Positions 6,696 through 7,403 of a DNA stretch of 7,403 bases are shown piece after piece. The DNA is from Planctomycetaceae bacterium (lineage in GTDB: Bacteria > Planctomycetota > Planctomycetia > Planctomycetales > Planctomycetaceae), in contig DLVV01000394.1 in the NCBI GenBank assembly GCA_003445035.1, positions 8,992-16,394 on the forward strand, written 5' to 3'. The position numbers were made by a program, and so were the translations under genes. The notes below the pieces were generated by a model. It saw nothing but the letters and a program-made list of their open reading frames with translations, was not told where the DNA came from and did no database searches. How positions within the stretch are numbered: position 1 is the first letter of the stretch; each line of letters starts with the position of its first letter.

Positions 6696-7403
6696 TCAGT
6701 CCAGGTACATAAACGCCGCGGAATTCATCACGGCATGGCACAGGTTACCCAGAGCCCGTCGTCGCGCAGCAGCCTGGTCGTTCTTCAACTGGGACGCCCA
6801 CTCGCGTCGCAGTCTCTCGAGCACGGGAACCGTCGCAGCCAGTTCCTCGGCGCCGGGAGTTCGCCCCAGCGCGATCCGATAGGCGCGAACGGTCTGCCGT
6901 CCCGCATCGTCGCCCACCTCGCTCACCACTCGCTCGGCAAACCGATCCGCCAACTCACGGATCACCTTGTTGTTGAGCAGGTGCAGGGCCTGGGGGGCGA
7001 CGTTGGATATCGGTCGCTGGACGCAGTTGGGATTCATTCGCGGCAAATCGAAATTCTGCAGCAACGTGGAAATCTGTGTGCGGCGTTGGAGCAGAAAGAT
7101 GCTGCGTCGCCAGCCGCGGGGGCCTCGCACAGCAGTCACAAGCCCGTCGGCCCGAGCACTCACCGCGTCGCCGGGACCAAAATGTCGGCTGTCCAGTTCC
7201 CCCGCCACAGACAGCAGGCTGTCCCGAAGACTCTCGGCATCCAGTCGTTTCAACGGCATTCGGCCGACGAGGTAGTTTTCGGGATCCACTCGCCGCTGCC
7301 GGTCGGACACCGCCGATGACTGGCGATAGGCGGCGGAGGTCAGAATCAGGCGATGGATCGCCTTCAGCCGCCAGCCGTTGCGAACCAATTCGACGGCGAG
7401 CCA
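6696..7403 (-). CDS. DUF1553 (PSD1) protein, C-terminal part (5' end outside window)
   Basis: The frame is open up to the right edge, where it reads WLAVELVRNGWRLKAIHRLI, an internal DUF1553 stretch, so the gene continues beyond the window and the TTG at 7388 is not a start. The visible 235 residues carry DUF1553 landmarks: HRLILTSAAYRQSS, NYLVGRMPLKRLDAESLRDSLL, RRSIFLLQRRTQISTLLQNFDLPRMN, APQALHLLNNKVIRELADRFAERV, RIALGRTPGAEE, and the end NSAAFMYLD. In Planctomycetota such proteins often carry N-terminal cytochrome-like (PSCyt1) and DUF1549 (PSCyt2) domains and an export signal, none of which can be seen here. Their biochemical role is unknown. A DUF1501 gene follows after 34 nt, so the two are probably co-transcribed. 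Confidence 0.93.
   Translation of the reverse strand, partial: WLAVELVRNGWRLKAIHRLILTSAAYRQSSAVSDRQRRVDPENYLVGRMPLKRLDAESLRDSLLSVAGELDSRHFGPGDAVSARADGLVTAVRGPRGWRRSIFLLQRRTQISTLLQNFDLPRMNPNCVQRPISNVAPQALHLLNNKVIRELADRFAERVVSEVGDDAGRQTVRAYRIALGRTPGAEELAATVPVLERLRREWASQLKNDQAAARRRALGNLCHAVMNSAAFMYLD

Noticed and set aside
1..7403. CRISPR arrays, insertion sequences, tRNA or rRNA genes.
   Set aside because: I saw no regularly spaced repeats, transposase motifs, terminal inverted repeats or cloverleaf-like segments. The gaps between genes are all under 100 nt.

Overview
The window looks like high-GC chromosomal DNA from a planctomycete (Planctomycetota) or a close PVC relative. The main reason is a DUF1553 (PSD1) protein followed by a Tat-exported DUF1501 protein, a pairing that is heavily expanded in Planctomycetota. 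A secreted CxxCH protein at the left edge fits the same picture. All eight supported genes lie on the minus strand, so transcription runs from right (7403) to left (1). The two end genes are cut by the window edges. Long open frames on the plus strand are GC-bias shadows.

Right part (7403 to 5192): the 3' end of a DUF1553 gene, a 34-nt gap, then a full DUF1501 gene. These are envelope or periplasm-type proteins of unknown biochemical role.

Centre (5190 to 3010): a B12-binding-type radical SAM protein, then a DUF169 protein. The radical SAM gene is the notable feature. Its apparent stop at 3771-3769 is a TGA directly after a Cys codon, and the frame stays open for 15 more codons, starting Ala-Glu-Pro. 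The C-terminus would therefore read Cys-Sec-Ala-Glu-Pro (CUAEP). A perfect 7-bp hairpin with loop AGUUC starts 12 nt after the UGA, and its 3-bp lower stem is offset by a 2-nt bulge. This is the layout of a bacterial SECIS element. I read the gene as a selenoprotein spanning 3721-5190 (489 aa), which routine gene calling would truncate at 473 aa. Readthrough also closes the gap to the DUF169 start to 18 nt.

Left part (2920 to 1): an 89-nt intergenic region with a weak promoter-like pair and a small hairpin. It is followed by a compact run of genes: an NFU-type Fe-S scaffold, an ATP-grasp ligase, a PSP1/RicT-like protein with a Gly/Cys-rich tail, and a secreted CxxCH protein that runs off the edge and overlaps PSP1 by ATGA. 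Fe-S chemistry recurs: the radical SAM cluster, the NFU scaffold, and a PSP1 family known to bind Fe-S in Bacillus. A functional link between these genes is inference only.
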